This document shows positions 7,908 through 14,187 of a stretch of DNA of 21,829 nt, in pieces. The stretch is from positions 1 through 21,829 of IMG/VR virus record IMGVR_UViG_3300036861_000203. The stretch is one strand, 5' to 3'. The notes below the pieces were generated by a model, which had not been told where the DNA came from, did not search any database, and saw nothing but the letters and a program-made list of their open reading frames with translations. A program made the translations under genes and the position numbers. Origin of the DNA: a virus. The stretch's first letter is position 1. Every line of letters starts with the position of its first letter.

Positions 7908-8290
7908 GCGCCCTGGCTCACTTCGCCGATGACCTGCAGACTCTCGCGGGTATCGACCAGGATCTGGGTGACGGTGTACATCGTGCTGTCAGCCGTCAGG
8001 TAGAAGCGATCCCCACGTTTCAGATCGGTGTCGGCGATCGTCGGATGCCCTCGGTAGCCGACGATGAGGACACCGGCGTTTGCTACCGTCGCATTCTGGC
8101 CGCGCGTCTCACCCGGTCCGCCGAGCTCCTCGATCCGCACTATCTGGGCAGCCAGATCGGCACCGTTGCGACGGACGACGATGCTGGTCGTCTTGTCGGC
8201 GATGACTTGCGCCGTATCGACCGCCTGATCCGCCCCGGCCAGCCATGACGGCAGCGGAAAGCTGTTGCCCTGCCACTCGTTGATGCTCAT
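7904..8290 (-). CDS. Head-closure (stopper) protein
   Basis: A 128-residue, mostly beta-strand protein. Start ATG 8290 overlaps the adaptor stop (ATGA), and its own stop overlaps the next start (ATGA), so adaptor, stopper and terminator form a translationally coupled trio. The small barrel-like pattern (TSIVVRRNGADLAAQIVRIE, then GVLIVGYRGHP, RGDRFYLTADSTMYTVTQIL) resembles SPP1 gp16 / HK97 gp7-type stoppers, which plug the head channel after DNA packaging. The function is inferred from order and fold pattern. Confidence 0.65.
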   Translation of the reverse strand: MSINEWQGNSFPLPSWLAGADQAVDTAQVIADKTTSIVVRRNGADLAAQIVRIEELGGPGETRGQNATVANAGVLIVGYRGHPTIADTDLKRGDRFYLTADSTMYTVTQILVDTRESLQVIGEVSQGA

Positions 8291-8901
8291 GCGGTCGGCT
8301 CCGGTTCATCCAGGCCGAGCGAGAGCGTGCCCGAACTGAGCGAGCCGCCCTCCATGCCAGCGGTCTTCTCCCACCGGTCGAGCAGCTTCTCCAGACCTTC
8401 GCGGATCTGCTGCTTCTGGTAGCTCGTCTGGCCCACGGTGTACGAGAAAAACTTGGCGCTCTGGGCCAGGATCTGACGCAGGCCGGTGACGACGGTTTTG
8501 TCGTAATCTTCGCCGGACCGGGTCCAGAAGCGCTGCAGCTCGGCGTCGGTGAAGACGACGTTGATCGCCGCACTCACCGCCGGGCTGCTACCCCCGGTGA
8601 GACCGGCCCCACTGCCGGTCAGGAGCGTCGCACCCTCGCGGTTGATGGTCACCGTCCATGGACCGCCGGCGTTGCCAGCGACCGTTGCCCCGCCTGCGCC
8701 GATTGTCGAGAGCGCGACAAGCGCTGCCTGAACCACGGAGGCCGCGGCATTATAGGCAATGGTCGTGGTGGTCGCGTCCTGATAGGTCAGCGTGAAGGTG
8801 CCGCCGGTCGGGTTGCCGGTCAGCGTTACCGTCTGGATGGCGCTGGTGATACCCAGGTCCCCACGCAGATCGGCGAGCTGGGCGCTGTCGAGGGCGGTCA
8901 T
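8287..8901 (-). CDS. Head-tail adaptor protein with inserted beta domain
   Basis: The 204-residue product would be an ordinary HK97 gp6-type adaptor if residues 21-113 were removed. The N-terminus (DSAQLADLRGDLGIT) joins naturally to VVFTDAELQRFWTRSGEDYDK, followed by helices LRQILAQSAKFFSYTVGQTS and REGLEKLLDRWEK. These adaptors form a ring beneath the portal and connect head to tail. The intervening block is the Thr/Gly-rich beta domain shared with the tail tube gene. A short Ser/Gly/Glu-rich tail follows. Start ATG 8901 overlaps the upstream stop (TGATG). Insertion so near the N-terminus of an adaptor is unusual; I am confident of the adaptor core, less so of what the domain does. Confidence 0.8.
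   Translation of the reverse strand: MTALDSAQLADLRGDLGITSAIQTVTLTGNPTGGTFTLTYQDATTTTIAYNAAASVVQAALVALSTIGAGGATVAGNAGGPWTVTINREGATLLTGSGAGLTGGSSPAVSAAINVVFTDAELQRFWTRSGEDYDKTVVTGLRQILAQSAKFFSYTVGQTSYQKQQIREGLEKLLDRWEKTAGMEGGSLSSGTLSLGLDEPEPTA
8563..8841 (-). repeat. Shared beta-domain module, copy in the adaptor gene
   Basis: This stretch encodes adaptor residues 21-113, including GNPTGGTFTLTYQDATTTTI, AYNAAASVVQAALVALSTIG and GAGLTGGSSP. It corresponds to tail tube residues 172-274. The middle part is shorter than in the tube copy, and the boundaries coincide with where the adaptor core sequence breaks off and resumes. Confidence 0.75.
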
Positions 8902-9308
8902 CAGATCGACGTCTCCTCATCCGCCGTCACGTCGCCAGTCGCTTCGTCGACCATCGCGTCATACTCGCGCAGCAGCTCGACGATGTCGGCCTTGCGCTTG
9001 GCGTTGCCGAGATCCACACCCCGCTCCTCGGCCAGCGATCGCAACTCGTCGACGTTCATGACCGCATAGTCAGGGGCAGCAGGTTCACTGGCGTCCGATG
9101 ACTCCGCGACCGCGGCGCTGGCTGCTGCGGCCTGAGCCTCCGCCTGTTCCTGCTCTTCGCCGCGCCGACGCAGCTCGGCGTTGTAGATTGCGTCGGCCTG
9201 CTGCTTCGGCAGTAACCCGCTCAGGTCGATGTTGAATTTCCGCGCTTCGGCCTGGCGTTCGTCGTAGGACATGTCCAGGTAAACCTGGGCACTGAACTCG
9301 CTGGGCAT
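8901..9308 (-). CDS. Virion-associated protein with HeH/SAP-like module
   Basis: A 135-residue acidic protein. Residues about 80-117 (YAVMNVDELRSLAEERGVDL followed by KRKADIVELLREYD) match the helix-extended-loop-helix pattern of HeH/SAP/Rho-N-type modules, which commonly bind nucleic acid. Residues 12-45 (DERQAEARKFNIDL onward) may be a second, weaker copy. A Glu/Ala-rich linker (51-78) joins the two. It lies between a decoration-like gene and the adaptor, so it may be a head or connector component, possibly touching packaged DNA. AAGGAGG precedes ATG 9308. The domain is well supported; the role is not. Confidence 0.7.
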   Translation of the reverse strand: MPSEFSAQVYLDMSYDERQAEARKFNIDLSGLLPKQQADAIYNAELRRRGEEQEQAEAQAAAASAAVAESSDASEPAAPDYAVMNVDELRSLAEERGVDLGNAKRKADIVELLREYDAMVDEATGDVTADEETSI

Positions 9309-9325
9309 AGTTAGCCTCCTTCGGG

Positions 9326-9757
9326 CTATGCGAGCGTGAAGTTGACGTTGCTCACTACGTCATATTGACCGTTGCGAGCGATACATTTGAAGTTGTTGTT
9401 GGCCGCTGCCGTCGCGGTGGCGGTGCCCGATGAACCCTTCCGGTTGAAGCCCTGCGAACAGGTCACGACGTGGGCAAAGGCCGTCTCCGAGAAGAACGTG
9501 ATCTCTTTGCCATCGTCGCCACCCGCCGACTGTGCACCGGCCACCGGTGGGTTGAGCGTGATCGCTGCCGCCGAGCCCTTGGTCAGGAACACGGTACCGG
9601 ACTTGATCGTCACCGTACCATCGCCAGGGATTAGCTGGGTGTTCAGTTGAACGTCGGCGTTCGCCAGCAGCCTGTTGGCCGAATCGAGCAGCATCGAGCC
9701 GTCGCCGGCCTTGACCGAGTTGCGAAAATCCTTGATGTTTTTGGCTTTTATTGCCAT
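9326..9757 (-). CDS. Head decoration / capsid fibre-like protein
   Basis: The 143-residue product starts MAIKAKNIKDFRNSVKAGDG. Its central part (GTVFLTKGSAAAITLNPPVA, DDGKEITFFSETAFAHVVTC) resembles beta-sandwich domains I associate with phage head decoration or fibre proteins. Thr/Ala-rich turns and a C-terminal strand (YDVVSNVNFTLA) follow. There is no signal peptide or membrane segment. It lies two genes after the major capsid protein with a GAGG ribosome binding site, consistent with a structural head protein made in quantity. It could instead be a connector accessory protein. Confidence 0.6.
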   Translation of the reverse strand: MAIKAKNIKDFRNSVKAGDGSMLLDSANRLLANADVQLNTQLIPGDGTVTIKSGTVFLTKGSAAAITLNPPVAGAQSAGGDDGKEITFFSETAFAHVVTCSQGFNRKGSSGTATATAAANNNFKCIARNGQYDVVSNVNFTLA

Positions 9758-9759
9758 CG

Positions 9760-10218
9760 TTACCTCTTTTTCTTGGAGGAGGGCGGATCATCGACGGGCG
9801 CGGCCTCGGCGATAACCCCGGCCTGTTGTAGATCGACGTGTTTGAGCGCCGCGACGACGTCGTCCTTCGTCGCGCTCGCCTTGAGGGCGATGCCGCGCTG
9901 CCTGGCGATGCCGACGAGGGTCGTGATCGGCAGATCGGCATAGGCGAGCGGTTCGAAGTACGGCTGCGCCGGCGCCTCGCTTACGGCCTCGGGTCGTTCC
10001 TCAGATCCCCAGCCCATCTTTTCGATGATGAGCCAGATCCAGTCGGCCATGCCTTCAAGCTGTTTGGCCTGAAGCATCTCCTGGTGCTTGCCCACCTTCG
10101 GGATATCGGGCTTTTCGTCCTCGTCGCTGAGTAACTGCGCAGCGACGATCTCCAGCCCTTTATCCAGCCGTCCGACAGCCGCCGCTCGTTTGCCTGCAAT
10201 CGCTTGCCGTGTCGCCAA
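9760..10218 (-). CDS. HeH/SAP-domain protein downstream of the major capsid gene
   Basis: A 152-residue protein starting at TTG 10218, chosen because GGAGGG lies five bases upstream. The N-terminal half is helical and charged (RAAAVGRLDKGLEIVAAQLL, DEDEKPDIPKVGKHQEM) and contains a Trp-rich helix (MADWIWLIIEKMGW). Residues about 93-130 (YADLPITTLVGIARQRGIAL then TKDDVVAALKHVD) form an HeH/SAP-like module like that in the gene at 8901-9308. The C-terminus is Pro/Ser- and Lys-rich (PPSSKKKR). Genes with such modules often follow phage capsid genes, but their role is not established to my knowledge. Confidence 0.65.
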   Translation of the reverse strand: MATRQAIAGKRAAAVGRLDKGLEIVAAQLLSDEDEKPDIPKVGKHQEMLQAKQLEGMADWIWLIIEKMGWGSEERPEAVSEAPAQPYFEPLAYADLPITTLVGIARQRGIALKASATKDDVVAALKHVDLQQAGVIAEAAPVDDPPSSKKKR

Positions 10219-10237
10219 TCGTCCCTCCCGTGACCTG

Positions 10238-10260
10238 GGAGAGGGTGATAGACCCTCTCC
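10238..10260 (-). promoter_or_regulatory. Stable hairpin between the capsid gene and the next gene
   Basis: A perfect nine-base stem (GGAGAGGGT / ACCCTCTCC) with a five-base loop lies in the 67-base gap after the major capsid stop. No U-tract follows on either strand, so it is not a standard intrinsic terminator. It could protect the 3' end of a processed capsid mRNA or slow transcription, lowering output of the next gene. The structure is seen; the role is inferred. Confidence 0.5.
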
Positions 10261-10285
10261 TGGAAAGTGTTGTAAATGCTCCCGT

Positions 10286-11386
10286 TTACGCGGCCAATGG
10301 AGCGGTGAAGCCCGTTGGGATTGCGTACGAGCCGTTACCGATTCGTTGGATGCAGGCGCCGACCCTGTTGAGCGCGCCGAACCCGGCGAAGCGGATCGAC
10401 CGGAAACTCTTCAGATTGCCGTCCGGCGAGAAGAATTCAGGGAACAGGCCCTGGATCGAAGCCGCCGGATACTGCCGCATGCCGAGCACGTCGTTGGCGC
10501 CGCGCGCATGAGCGATGATGTAGTTGTCAGGCAGCGCGCCCCACTCGATGATCCACACGCCGTTGGCCTTGCCGACGACCCGGTCGCCGAAGCCGACCAT
10601 CGCCCCGCCATACGAGGTCTCGTCGTGGATGTACTGCACCTCGGCCAGCGTCTGGGCCGTGTCGGCATAGGCTATCGACACGTCGGGAGGTTCGTCGAGC
10701 GCGGTCAGAAGCTGGATCGAGGCCACCAGGTTCGTCGGCACGTAGGCCACATACGGCCCGGAGTTCGACGGGTGCTCGTCCAGTTCCGCGTAGATCGCGC
10801 CGAACGGATTCGCCGCGTCGGAGATCGCCGCCGCCTGCGCCAGGAAATGGTTGTCGGTCGCGATCGTGCCGTTTTTGCGCAGGAAGACCACCGAGTCGTT
10901 GTTGGCGAGCGGCTGGATGGTCAGGTTGCCGTACTGCTTGTCGGCATAGGTCCAGGTCGTGTTGGTGAACAGCGCGGCCAGGATGTGCCGGCGCATCCAA
11001 TCCACATCGCGGTCGAGTGCGTCGACCGTGTAGCGGTTGGCGTCGGCGACGGTCATCATCGCATTGGAGATGCGGTCCGTGCCCCAGGCCGTGCCGCCGC
11101 CCTGGATGGGGAAGGCGACATCATAGAAACCCGAGGGCTGCACCTCGATCGGATTGCCCTTCTCGTCAAGCGGTTGGAGCGAGCCGCCGCTTGGCAGTTG
11201 ATAGCGCCGGGAAAAGTCCGTGGTCGGCTGCACCATCGAGCCGAGCAGCTCGGTCACCTGGCGCGAGTGGATCTCCAGCGACTGCTCGACCGCCGTCTGG
11301 ATGGTCTGCACGTTGATCTGCTGCACAGTCTGCGAGAACAGATCCTTCAGTTCGACAAAGCCATAAGCCGTAACGTTTGCTGGCAT
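10286..11386 (-). CDS. Major capsid protein (HK97 fold)
   Basis: A 366-residue protein with AAAGGAGG just upstream of ATG 11386, the strongest ribosome binding site in the window, overlapping the previous stop. It follows scaffold and decoration genes and precedes connector genes, the classical capsid position. Sequence features fit HK97-fold shells: a helical N-terminal arm (FVELKDLFSQTVQQINVQTI), an extended strand region (PIEVQPSGFYDVAFPIQGGG), a spine-helix-like segment, and a C-terminal domain with RSIRFAGFGALNRVGACIQR. It begins without an obvious long cleavable propeptide, consistent with a separate scaffold protein. Assignment is by context and pattern. Confidence 0.85.
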   Translation of the reverse strand: MPANVTAYGFVELKDLFSQTVQQINVQTIQTAVEQSLEIHSRQVTELLGSMVQPTTDFSRRYQLPSGGSLQPLDEKGNPIEVQPSGFYDVAFPIQGGGTAWGTDRISNAMMTVADANRYTVDALDRDVDWMRRHILAALFTNTTWTYADKQYGNLTIQPLANNDSVVFLRKNGTIATDNHFLAQAAAISDAANPFGAIYAELDEHPSNSGPYVAYVPTNLVASIQLLTALDEPPDVSIAYADTAQTLAEVQYIHDETSYGGAMVGFGDRVVGKANGVWIIEWGALPDNYIIAHARGANDVLGMRQYPAASIQGLFPEFFSPDGNLKSFRSIRFAGFGALNRVGACIQRIGNGSYAIPTGFTAPLAA

Positions 11387-11398
11387 TGATGGCCTCCT

Positions 11399-11806
11399 TT
11401 AGTTGTTGAGCAGGAGCAGGCGGTCTGCACTCGCGCCCGACGCCCATCCTGGCATAACGGTACCGATGACGGTCGAGACCGTGCCGGCGGCATCGGCCAT
11501 GGTTCCTGCCGTATCCGACAGGAAAACTTGCGCGTCGAAGGCCAGCGCGTCGAGCGCGCCCGGCACGTCGACCAGCCCGCGGATGATAGCGGTCAAACTT
11601 TCGCCCGCCGCTACTGTCTTGACGGCCATACCGCGACGGCGACCCGCGTTTGCTGCGGTCGTCGCCAGGGCCAGGAACCACTTACCATTCGAGTCGATGG
11701 CCACCATCTGCCCGGCGGTGACGGCCACGGCTGCCGGGGCGGTGAATTGTTCAAGCGGCGCTTTGGCCTCGTGAACCGTCGCCGCGGTTACTGTGAGATT
11801 TGCCAT
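11399..11806 (-). CDS. Probable capsid decoration / stabilisation protein
   Basis: A 135-residue, small-residue-rich beta protein (ANLTVTAATVHEAKAPLEQF, AVAVTAGQMVAIDSNGKW, SLTAIIRGLVDVPG). Its length, Ala/Val/Thr composition and TAGQ...VAID pattern resemble small phage decoration proteins encoded next to the capsid gene, including DUF2190-like ones. It sits directly before the major capsid gene, with GAGGAGAGG upstream of ATG 11806, and its stop is embedded in the capsid ribosome binding site, so the two are probably translated together. Decoration is the best inference; lambda gpD homology is not claimed. Confidence 0.65.
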   Translation of the reverse strand: MANLTVTAATVHEAKAPLEQFTAPAAVAVTAGQMVAIDSNGKWFLALATTAANAGRRRGMAVKTVAAGESLTAIIRGLVDVPGALDALAFDAQVFLSDTAGTMADAAGTVSTVIGTVMPGWASGASADRLLLLNN

Positions 11807-11837
11807 TGTCTGCCTCTCCTCGCACCTTTAGCGCGTG

Positions 11838-12506
11838 CTAAAAGCGCGTTCTTAGATTCTTGTACTGTTCAGCCGCAGCCCGTTCCTTGTCCTTATCGCT
11901 CGGCTGCGGGGTACGACCGCCAGAGTTCGACGGCGAACCGGGCCCTCTCACCTTGAACCAGGAAGGGCGCTCGACCTTCACCTTCTCGATGATCTTGCCA
12001 ATTTCGGCCTCGTCGAGCTTGTCGCCCTCGCCGATGAGCTTTGCCAGCTCTTCCGGCTTCAGATTGAGATGCGCCCAGTTCACCACGTCTTCGGCGTGCT
12101 CGGCGTTGGCCTTGTCGGCCAGGGCCGCGATCTTGCCGTCGACGAGCGCGCTCCGGCGTTTCGTCTCGACCGCGCTCAGCTTCTCGTTCGCCGCGTCCAG
12201 GTCAGCCTTGAGCTTGGCGGCTGCGGCCTCGGCGTCCTTGCGAGCCTGCTCGGTCTTCTCGGCGCCCGTGAGCTGCGCGTCCTTCAATTGCTTCGCCTCG
12301 ACGAGCAGCGCCTTGATGTCCTCGACTTTCTCAAAGCCCAGGGCCTTGAGAAGCTCGGTGCGCTCGGCGGCCTTGGCCCGCTCCAGGCGATCTGGTAACC
12401 AGGGCGGATCGCCCTGGGGAGATTGACCACTGCTCTGATTGCCGCCATTTGCCGGGGGCGTACCCGTTGGAGTGGTCGGAGTTGTTGGATTCGGATTGTC
12501 TGCCAT
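11838..12506 (-). CDS. Capsid scaffolding protein
   Basis: A 222-residue protein beginning MADNPNPTTPTTPTGTPP. I chose ATG 12506 (GGAAGGAA six bases upstream) over the GTG at 12533. The N-terminus is Pro/Thr/Gly/Gln-rich and probably disordered. The centre (about 40-165) is a highly charged Ala/Lys/Glu/Asp coiled coil, and the basic, disordered C-terminal end (RGPGSPSNSGGRTPQPSDKD then EQYKNLRTRF) is typical of scaffold tails that contact capsid protein. Scaffolds guide procapsid assembly and then leave. Position two genes before the capsid gene agrees. No protease motif is fused to it. Confidence 0.85.
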   Translation of the reverse strand: MADNPNPTTPTTPTGTPPANGGNQSSGQSPQGDPPWLPDRLERAKAAERTELLKALGFEKVEDIKALLVEAKQLKDAQLTGAEKTEQARKDAEAAAAKLKADLDAANEKLSAVETKRRSALVDGKIAALADKANAEHAEDVVNWAHLNLKPEELAKLIGEGDKLDEAEIGKIIEKVKVERPSWFKVRGPGSPSNSGGRTPQPSDKDKERAAAEQYKNLRTRF

Positions 12507-12575
12507 TTCAGGTTCCTTCCCGACTGTTACCACCGTCGTCGCGTAGACTGCTGTTCGATGGATAAATGCGTGTGA

Positions 12576-12848
12576 TCAACTCAGGCGGGCGATGCCGCGT
12601 ATCACCTTTGGTCCTGGCGGTTTGGCGGTCGCCAATTTCGCGTTTAGCCGCTTCTCGACCTGCTGTTCGACCATCGCCTGCAGATCGTCCGCCGTATAGA
12701 GCACAGTGTCTTCGACGGCGAATAGCGCCTTGATGAGTGCGATGCGCTCGTCCCTGGTAAACGTGGGCAGGCTGGCGATCACCTGACCGGGGGTAATAAC
12801 CTTCTTTTTCTTGCTTTTAGTCATCGGCTGACGACGTTCAGACCCCAT
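12576..12848 (-). CDS. Small basic protein of unknown function
   Basis: A 90-residue protein with Lys/Arg-rich ends (TKSKKKKVITPGQV near the start, PKVIRGIARLS at the end) and a helical middle (FTRDERIALIKALFAVEDTV, DDLQAMVEQQVEKRLNAKLA). Start ATG 12848 gives an 11-base overlap with the zincin gene and has AGGG upstream; ATG 12824 is the alternative but has no visible ribosome binding site. No family recognised. The basic ends could bind nucleic acid, which is speculation. Confidence 0.55.
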   Translation of the reverse strand: MGSERRQPMTKSKKKKVITPGQVIASLPTFTRDERIALIKALFAVEDTVLYTADDLQAMVEQQVEKRLNAKLATAKPPGPKVIRGIARLS

Positions 12849-13176
12849 CAGACCCTGCCCTTCGTGTCATCTCGACGAGCTGCGGGTTATCTCGGATCAG
12901 GCCGATGATTCCGAAGCCAAGCGCCGAAACAACGCCCTCGTCCTGGTCCTGCCCGGCGTTATGCAGCAGGCCGTGGATGGCCTCGTGCCAGAGCGTGATC
13001 ACCTTGGCCTCTGGCGCGCTGGTCACGTTCACGCGGATCAGCAGGCTGTGATACATGATGTCGCCATTCAGCCTGACCGCCTTTCCGCTGCCATCTGAAC
13101 TCGCGCCGATCATGTGATCGTCATCGGCCTCGACGACGCGGTAGATTACTGGCCCGATCCGGATGCAGTCGATCAC
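12838..13176 (-). CDS. HExxH zincin-like metallopeptidase
   Basis: A 112-residue protein starting at GTG 13176, which overlaps the stop of the microprotein gene (GTGA). The motif WHEAIHGLLHNAG contains HExxH (zinc ligands and catalytic Glu). About ten residues later comes DEGVVSALG, whose Glu is a plausible third ligand, a spacing like short phage zincins and ImmA/IrrE-type peptidases. The N-terminal part is a small beta sheet (YRVVEADDDHMIGAS). There is no signal peptide. It lies between portal and scaffold, where many phages encode the head maturation protease. Activity and substrate are unknown; an anti-repressor or immunity-cleaving role is also possible. Confidence 0.7.
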   Translation of the reverse strand: MIDCIRIGPVIYRVVEADDDHMIGASSDGSGKAVRLNGDIMYHSLLIRVNVTSAPEAKVITLWHEAIHGLLHNAGQDQDEGVVSALGFGIIGLIRDNPQLVEMTRRAGSDGV

Positions 13177-13256
13177 GGTTGCTCCTGATGGGCGACACAC
13201 CATGCGCCTACGAGCGCGACGATAAACACGGCGAAGAGCAAGACGAGGCAGATCAT
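13173..13256 (-). CDS. 27-residue membrane microprotein
   Basis: A very short gene with ATG 13256 overlapping the upstream stop (ATGA) and its own TGA overlapping the next start (GTGA). The product is almost entirely one hydrophobic segment, MICLVLLFAVFIVALVGAWC, followed by a short hydrophilic end (VAHQEQP). The coupled start and stop and the clean transmembrane sequence argue that it is real. It may act with the exported protein encoded just before it, or be a small holin-like or regulatory peptide, which cannot be settled from sequence. Confidence 0.55.
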   Translation of the reverse strand: MICLVLLFAVFIVALVGAWCVAHQEQP

Positions 13257-13738
13257 CGTTTCTTAGCCTGCCCCAGAATCCAGTACAGTCCGCCTTTATC
13301 GACCCCCGCCGCGAAGCAGGGGTGCTGGGCGGGAACACCGGCGACGAACGCCAGGACATAGCTCTCCGACCAGTTCGAGTCGTTGTCAAAAATTTTCATG
13401 ATGGCGTAGTGATCGCTGTCGTTGTCGCCGTATCCGGATGGGATCAGGTGAATCTCGTGCGTGCTCAAATGGAACATGTCGTAAGGCGGGCGTTCCCAGG
13501 TCTGCGAACTGAGCCAGATCGGGCGGCCCGACAGGTTCATCAGCGCATAGAGAACGGTCGGATCGGTGATCGTTTTCTGCGACCGGATCGGGTTTCGCCT
13601 GCTCCAGTCCCAGATGATGACCACGGCATGATGGAGCGGCGCGGGTAACCCGACGCAGGCCATGACACCAGTCCCGCCGGCGCTGGCAGGAACAGGCAAC
13701 AGCAGGACGATCAGCAAGACCAGGAGTAGCACTCTCAT
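13253..13738 (-). CDS. Exported protein with signal peptide, unknown function
   Basis: A 161-residue protein. ATG 13738 is chosen because it overlaps the preceding stop (ATGA) and opens a textbook signal peptide: MRVLLLVLLIVLLLPVPASA, with a likely cleavage after ASA. The mature part has VVIIWDWSRRNPI, a central LSSQTWERPPYDMFHLSTHE and an acidic NDSDHYAIMKIFDNDSNWSE region, plus a few Cys. There is no lipobox and no second membrane segment. An exported protein inside a virion gene block is unexpected: it might alter the host envelope (superinfection exclusion), assist lysis, or be a cargo gene. No family recognised. Confidence 0.65.
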   Translation of the reverse strand: MRVLLLVLLIVLLLPVPASAGGTGVMACVGLPAPLHHAVVIIWDWSRRNPIRSQKTITDPTVLYALMNLSGRPIWLSSQTWERPPYDMFHLSTHEIHLIPSGYGDNDSDHYAIMKIFDNDSNWSESYVLAFVAGVPAQHPCFAAGVDKGGLYWILGQAKKR

Positions 13739-14187
13739 GTCAGGTTCCTCAGATCTTGAACAATGTCGATAAGTACGGCCTGGCGCGTGCGGCCCGGCGA
13801 GTTGTTGATGACCGGAATCTTGGCGGTGTTGATCCCGAACTCGCTCAGGAAATAGGCAATGAACGCATCGCGCTGCACCGTCGTGATGATGTTCTGGCGG
13901 TTGTCGAACGAGGGCGTGGCAACGTCCACCTCCCACCGCGCAAGAGGCATGTAGTGCGTGTCCGCGTTGATGGCCGTGAGCATGGCATCGTCAATCTTGC
14001 CCAGGGCCATCGTGCAGTACAGGGCCGAGCGAGCCGTGATGATGGGCCCGTCCTGCTGGCCGAGATCTGTCCAGCCAGCCTCTTGCCCCAGACTGCTGGG
14101 CGAAGGGTAGGTTTCGGCAACGGCCATGACATTGCGACCGTTGACCGTTGACCACTTCGTGAAGAGAACGATTTTGTAGACTGCCAT
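13735..14187 (-). CDS. Conserved-looking phage protein, unknown function
   Basis: A 150-residue protein starting at ATG 14187 in a TAATG overlap with the upstream gene and ending in an ATGA overlap with the next. It has strands at the N-terminus (AVYKIVLFTKWS), a Gly/Pro-containing middle (GQEAGWTDLGQQDGPIITAR) and helices toward the end (TTVQRDAFIAYFLSEFGINT, RQAVLIDIVQDLRNLT). No signal peptide or membrane segment. I do not recognise the family. Coupling to the beta-domain protein upstream suggests the two are made together, perhaps as fibre and base or chaperone; this is only inferred. Confidence 0.55.
   Translation of the reverse strand: MAVYKIVLFTKWSTVNGRNVMAVAETYPSPSSLGQEAGWTDLGQQDGPIITARSALYCTMALGKIDDAMLTAINADTHYMPLARWEVDVATPSFDNRQNIITTVQRDAFIAYFLSEFGINTAKIPVINNSPGRTRQAVLIDIVQDLRNLT

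Noticed and set aside
10088-11389. A 433-codon open frame on the plus strand opposite the major capsid gene
   Set aside because: It is the antisense shadow of a GC-rich coding region: Arg/Gly/His/Asp-rich, low-complexity translation, no family pattern, and it exactly covers the well-supported capsid gene.
11827-11842. Inverted repeat TTTAGC-GCGT-GCTAAA between scaffold and decoration genes
   Set aside because: Only six A/T-rich pairs, overlapping the scaffold stop, with no U-tract; too weak to call a terminator or operator.
12507-12533. GTG start at 12533 for the scaffold
   Set aside because: No ribosome binding site, and the extra residues overlap the GGAAGGAA signal that serves ATG 12506.
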